The notes under the pieces: model-generated
Seen by the model: only the letters and a program-made list of their open reading frames with translations
What the model was told of the DNA's origin: nothing
The model's database searches: none
Position numbers and translations under genes: made by a program
NCBI GenBank assembly: GCA_964058845.1
Contig: CAXKVR010000376.1
Location: 69,501 to 133,500 of the forward strand
Length of the DNA stretch: 64,000 nt
Reading direction: 5' to 3'
Origin: Carex sylvatica
Taxonomy: Eukaryota > Streptophyta > Magnoliopsida > Poales > Cyperaceae
Shown: piece after piece, positions 63,491 to 64,000 of the stretch
Position numbering within the stretch: position 1 is the first letter of the stretch
How the letters are laid out: each line of letters begins with the position of its first letter

Positions 63491-63604
63491 TATATATATA
63501 TATATATATATAATTAATTCACCTCAAGAAAAATAGAGTAATTTATCTGAAATTAATTTAAATTTTATTTTATCTTTAATACAAGTATAAAGTCCACCTC
63601 TTAC

Positions 63605-64000
63605 TTTTTTTATTAAAAAGGCCATAGGCCCATCTTTATTGAAGAAAAAAACGTTAACTTACACCCTGATAACTCAATTAGCTACTGCACCTTAATCAAA
63701 AACAGCCCTGTAAACACGAGAGCTTGCATGAAGCAGCTACTCGACCCTAAAAATAGCAGCAGACAAGCTGCTAACCCCCCAGAGGTGTATACAAAACAAA
63801 CAAGTTCATAACAGAGTGCAAACGATACAACCAAAACAACATAACACTAAGCAAAACAAGTGTATATCTAAGCCTCACAATGGAGCTAAGGTAATCACAA
63901 GCAAACACCAACTTCGGTTGAATTGCCTGAAACCATCTTCTTATTTTAGACTGCATAAGGGACTATTAGCAGCCCTATTTCTTCCTCTTCGGTTGGAGCA
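63605..64000 (-). mobile_element. Probable LINE 3' end, running off the window
   Basis: Read on the minus strand the sequence ends CAATAAAGATGGGCC.. then an A-rich tail at about 63630-63605, the style of plant LINE 3' ends. The 61-aa minus ORF (63956-63771) has no RT signature. Confidence 0.45.

Overview
The window is nuclear DNA of a flowering plant. It is AT-rich, has intron-containing genes with plant-type splice sites, and is dominated by plant transposable elements (copia LTR elements, L1-type LINE, tRNA-derived SINE, hAT/MULE/Tourist/CACTA-type MITEs). Species cannot be fixed from the sequence; nothing points to a grass.

Only three genes are convincing. (1) 17760-21224 (+): a five-exon sterol 4-alpha-methyl oxidase of the SMO1 type, 288 aa, with all three histidine boxes and an apparent GC-AG third intron. 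(2) 22234-27073 (-): a nine-exon serine carboxypeptidase-like gene, 502 aa, with signal peptide and complete Ser-Asp-His triad. (3) 30079-33546 (-): a six-exon ESCRT-III subunit VPS24/CHMP3, 226 aa, with its C-terminal MIM helix. SMO1 and the carboxypeptidase converge about 1 kb apart; VPS24 lies upstream of the carboxypeptidase on the same strand. They act in unrelated processes (ER sterol C4 demethylation, secretory/vacuolar peptidase, endosomal sorting), so this is ordinary plant gene order, not a cluster. Exon phases and lengths were checked by hand and all close without frame errors.

Region 1-17419 is a large direct duplication. Bases 1-6711 recur nearly identically at 10712-17419. The unit holds a decayed copia retrotransposon (complete copy 9003-14177 with both LTRs, tRNA-iMet PBS and PPT) and about 3.2 kb of flank that forms the distal upstream region of SMO1. 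The geometry fits one tandem duplication of a 10.7-kb unit whose first copy begins before the window.

Region 33.5-49.6 kb is a transposon graveyard in which several small elements can be delimited by exact target-site duplications: hAT-like elements filled with short tandem motifs, a 118-bp tRNA-derived SINE, a MULE-like foldback and a CACTA-like foldback. 49.6-55.9 kb is a broken L1-type LINE on the minus strand. 58.95-63.5 kb is a run of six foldback elements, each embedded in (TA)n/(GA)n microsatellite, one of them split by a solo LTR with its own 5-bp target duplication.

I found no previously undescribed enzymatic or defence system. The most interesting material is structural: the tandem duplication with divergence confined to one end, the microsatellite-embedded foldback array, the nested solo LTR, an unidentified 728-bp retroposon with 15-bp target duplications, and the GC-AG intron in SMO1.
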